This document shows, one piece after another, positions 15,694 through 17,186 of a DNA stretch of 17,186 nt. Within the stretch, counting starts at the first letter, position 1, and every line of letters begins with the position of its first letter. This DNA comes from Veillonella sp. (lineage in GTDB: Bacteria > Bacillota_C > Negativicutes > Veillonellales > Veillonellaceae): contig JAGZGB010000037.1 of the NCBI GenBank assembly GCA_018367495.1, positions 1 through 17,186 of the forward strand, read 5' to 3'. The position numbers and the translations under genes were made by a program. The notes beneath the pieces are model-generated. The model was given only the letters and a program-made list of their open reading frames with translations. It was not told the DNA's origin and did not search any database.

Positions 15694-15774
15694 TGTTCTG
15701 TAGCTGATAAGATTGAAATTATACGAGATATAAAGTCTAAGACTATAATCGTTAAATTAGAGAAAGACCAGTAA
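15694..15774 (+). pseudogene. Coding-like remnant without a start codon
   Basis: Between stop codons at 15691-15693 and 15772-15774 lies an open stretch of 26 codons reading CSVADKIEIIRD then IKSKTIIVKLEKDQ. The charged, amphipathic composition looks like the tail of a protein rather than random AT-rich DNA. There is no ATG, GTG or TTG in it. It may be the end of a lost gene. Chance is not excluded at this length. Confidence 0.3.
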
Positions 15775-15830
15775 TGTGAATATTTGATTTATTATGTATC
15801 ATCTTAACTATAAGGAGATTTAGTAGATCG

Positions 15831-16046
15831 ATGGAGTTCTTTGATTTTTTACTAAATTTATATAATACAAATTATGAGGTTAAAGATACAATTCAGGCTA
15901 TAGGTCTTACTATTGCATTTATTTGTATTCCTGAGTTGATTGGAAATCATGATAGTGTAGAGTCATTCACTCCAGCTAAGCCTATAGTGAGACGTATAGT
16001 AAGGATTATTTTGTGTATCTTATTATTTTTTGAAATATTTACTTAG
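15831..16046 (+). CDS. Small membrane protein (71 aa), unknown function
   Basis: Family not recognised. The protein starts MEFFDFLLNLYN. It has two hydrophobic segments, about 23-37 (IQAIGLTIAFICIPEL) and 55-70 (RIVRIILCILLFFEIF), joined by a polar loop containing ESFTPAKPIVRR; the RR pair is at the inner side of the second helix. AAGGAG lies at 15812-15817, 13 bases from the ATG, which is longer than usual; no nearer in-frame start exists. The 12-mer CTTAACTATAAG at 15803-15814 overlaps this ribosome site and recurs in the repeat region at 14701. An accessory membrane or immunity-type protein is conceivable but unproven. Confidence 0.6.
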   Translation: MEFFDFLLNLYNTNYEVKDTIQAIGLTIAFICIPELIGNHDSVESFTPAKPIVRRIVRIILCILLFFEIFT

Positions 16047-16154
16047 TTGGGGTTGCTGATGGATAATGGACTATTATAATTCACTAAGTAAAAAGGGTTA
16101 ATGATGAACCTATAGATTAAAAGCTAGAATAAATTAGTGAATAGAGGTATAAAT

Positions 16155-16919
16155 ATGATCTATTTTAAAAATAAAAAAAGTTTAGATACATTTTTAATGG
16201 TCTTTATATTGGGCGCTGTTAAGGCATACAGACGAAATTATATTGATTTGACTATTCTAGAGTACTACATATTTAGTATGTTAATTCGATTAATGTGTAG
16301 AAAAGCACATCTGTCCGATAAACTGTTAAAAATAATTGGTGATGGGATGAGTTTAGAGGATGTTGATGAGTGGATGGCTCGTAGAATCCCTATACCAGCA
16401 TTAAATGATACGTTAGATGATATTGAATACAGTAGTTGGATTGCCTTAATAGAACGGGAGTTAGAGGGGGATACTTTATCTGAGGCGTTAAAGATTTCTA
16501 CACATGATGAAAATAAGCTCGGTATCTATTTCTTTACCGATTATGTAGAGGAGATATTTTGGACGTTGTTTTTATTGGGGCTGTATGAGGTCTTACAAAA
16601 ACCTGAATTCATTTCTGAATCAATCTTAAGTTGTATTAAACAGACCTATTTGTCTGAAATATATACGTGTGAACGTATTCAGAATGAAGATCTTCAAGCA
16701 TGTATTTCCAATTTACAGGAGATAGCCGATACTAATATATCCGGGCAATTAAGTAAAGATTTAATTACTATGAAAGCAAAATTAGCATCATTACAGGTAT
16801 TATTACCATTTTATGATGTGAGTTTTGACAAGTTAAAAATAGGCATTGATTTAAAAGCTACTAAAGGGATGTTTTGGCAGATTAAAGTTTCAGGGGAGTT
16901 TATAGACTTAGGATTATAA
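16155..16919 (+). CDS. DUF3969-like N-terminal domain protein (254 aa), unknown function
   Basis: The N-terminal half (about 1-95) starts MIYFKNKKSLDTFLMVFILGAV and includes LSDKLLKIIGDGMSLEDVDEWM. It resembles my recollection of DUF3969 proteins, which are usually only about 110 residues and carry the same KNK-start and G-x-x-LEDVE pattern. The C-terminal half (about 115-254: IYFFTDYVEEIFWTLFLLGLYEVL, LPFYDVSF, KATKGMFWQIKVSGEFIDLGL) is not recognised and makes the protein about twice that length. It lacks a signal peptide and is probably cytosolic. ATG 16155 is preferred over in-frame GTG 16137 because AGAGGT lies six bases before it. DNA is AT-rich. DUF3969 membership is from memory and moderate. 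Confidence 0.72.
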   Translation: MIYFKNKKSLDTFLMVFILGAVKAYRRNYIDLTILEYYIFSMLIRLMCRKAHLSDKLLKIIGDGMSLEDVDEWMARRIPIPALNDTLDDIEYSSWIALIERELEGDTLSEALKISTHDENKLGIYFFTDYVEEIFWTLFLLGLYEVLQKPEFISESILSCIKQTYLSEIYTCERIQNEDLQACISNLQEIADTNISGQLSKDLITMKAKLASLQVLLPFYDVSFDKLKIGIDLKATKGMFWQIKVSGEFIDLGL

Positions 16920-16967
16920 ATTCAAGAAGATTTTTAAGTTGTATATATACTTATGATTATTTTTTAG

Positions 16968-17057
16968 GAAATTTCTAAATGCAGAGAAAGACAAGCAGAT
17001 AATAATGCATATACAGATGAAGTAATTCAAGGTGGTTTTGGTGGTATAAACGATTAG
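16968..17057 (+). pseudogene. C-terminal gene remnant directly before a new start
   Basis: After an in-frame TAG (16965-16967) an open frame of 29 codons reads EISKCRERQADNN then AYTDEVIQGGFGGIND, ending at TAG 17055-17057. Its polar, Gly-rich tail looks like real protein. The frame contains no start codon. The next gene begins 12 bases after its stop with its own GAGGAGGG site, as if once the second gene of a coupled pair. No family is recognised. Confidence 0.4.
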
Positions 17058-17069
17058 TGAGGAGGGATT

Positions 17070-17186
17070 ATGAACGCTGGGCGTATCTTATGTAGTATTT
17101 TACTTGGTATGTATGCAATATATATTATACGGAATAATACAATAACTATTGCAGGCGCAAATGTTAAGAGAAGCCTTGTTCTTACA
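17070..17186 (+). CDS. Membrane protein N-terminus, relative of the 26-aa peptide (3' end outside window)
   Basis: The ATG at 17070 follows an excellent ribosome site (GAGGAGGG, 17058-17065). The frame stays open for 39 codons to the window edge. It begins MNAGRILCSILLGMY then AIYIIRNNTITIAGANVK. The first 22 residues are one hydrophobic helix that aligns without gaps to the peptide at 14800 (M, AG, LC, IL, Y, I, IIRN shared). Residues after IIRN are polar, so the full protein is probably longer and membrane-attached. Function is unknown. The upstream remnant suggests it was once the second gene of a coupled pair. Confidence 0.65.
   Translation, partial: MNAGRILCSILLGMYAIYIIRNNTITIAGANVKRSLVLT

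Noticed and set aside
16079..16142. Inverted repeat ATTCACTAA (16079-16087) / TTAGTGAAT (16134-16142)
   Set aside because: Nine AT-rich bases 46 apart, with no T tract and no target-site pattern; expected by chance in such DNA.

Overview
The window looks like chromosomal DNA of an anaerobic Negativicute, most likely Veillonella. This rests on recognised protein sequences, gene order (ylmD-ylmE-sepF-proC-ylmH followed by a C5-pathway tetrapyrrole operon), Firmicutes-type Shine-Dalgarno sites and an AT-leaning genome. No rRNA, tRNA, CRISPR array or insertion sequence was seen. Every confident gene is on the + strand.

Layout. (1) 1-246: the 3' end of ilvC and its terminator. (2) 317-4126: an extended -10 promoter, then a DUF3290/DUF421 membrane pair, a TIGR03960-type radical SAM protein and pgeF (ylmD), closely spaced and probably co-transcribed. 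(3) 4207-7177: a promoter, then yggS/ylmE, sepF, proC and ylmH, ending in a strong terminator. This is the Firmicutes cell-division-linked ylm cluster with proC where ylmG would normally sit. (4) 7196-13829: six overlapping or tightly packed genes for precorrin-2 dehydrogenase, hemA, hemC, a cobA-hemD fusion, hemB and hemL. Together they convert glutamyl-tRNA to 5-aminolevulinate, then uroporphyrinogen III, then precorrin-2 and sirohydrochlorin. No uroporphyrinogen decarboxylase or later heme gene is present, so the operon as seen points to siroheme and corrinoid synthesis.

(5) 13808-14581: the last codons and stop of hemL form the first unit of an exact four-copy, 23-bp tandem repeat array. 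It is followed by an XRE-family regulator gene and a long hairpin terminator. The array has the look of a multi-site operator or a slippage-expanded tract.

(6) 14582-17186: an AT-rich accessory stretch of poorly characterised genes. It holds a 26-residue membrane peptide, a membrane-anchored 250-residue protein, a 71-residue membrane protein, a soluble 254-residue protein whose N-terminal half resembles DUF3969, and a second relative of the 26-residue peptide that runs off the window end. Short coding-like remnants without starts lie between them. The pattern (paralogous small membrane ORFs, gene tails, directly repeated leaders) suggests a recombining cassette region. An immunity or orphan-toxin-tail array is one possible reading, but it is inference only.
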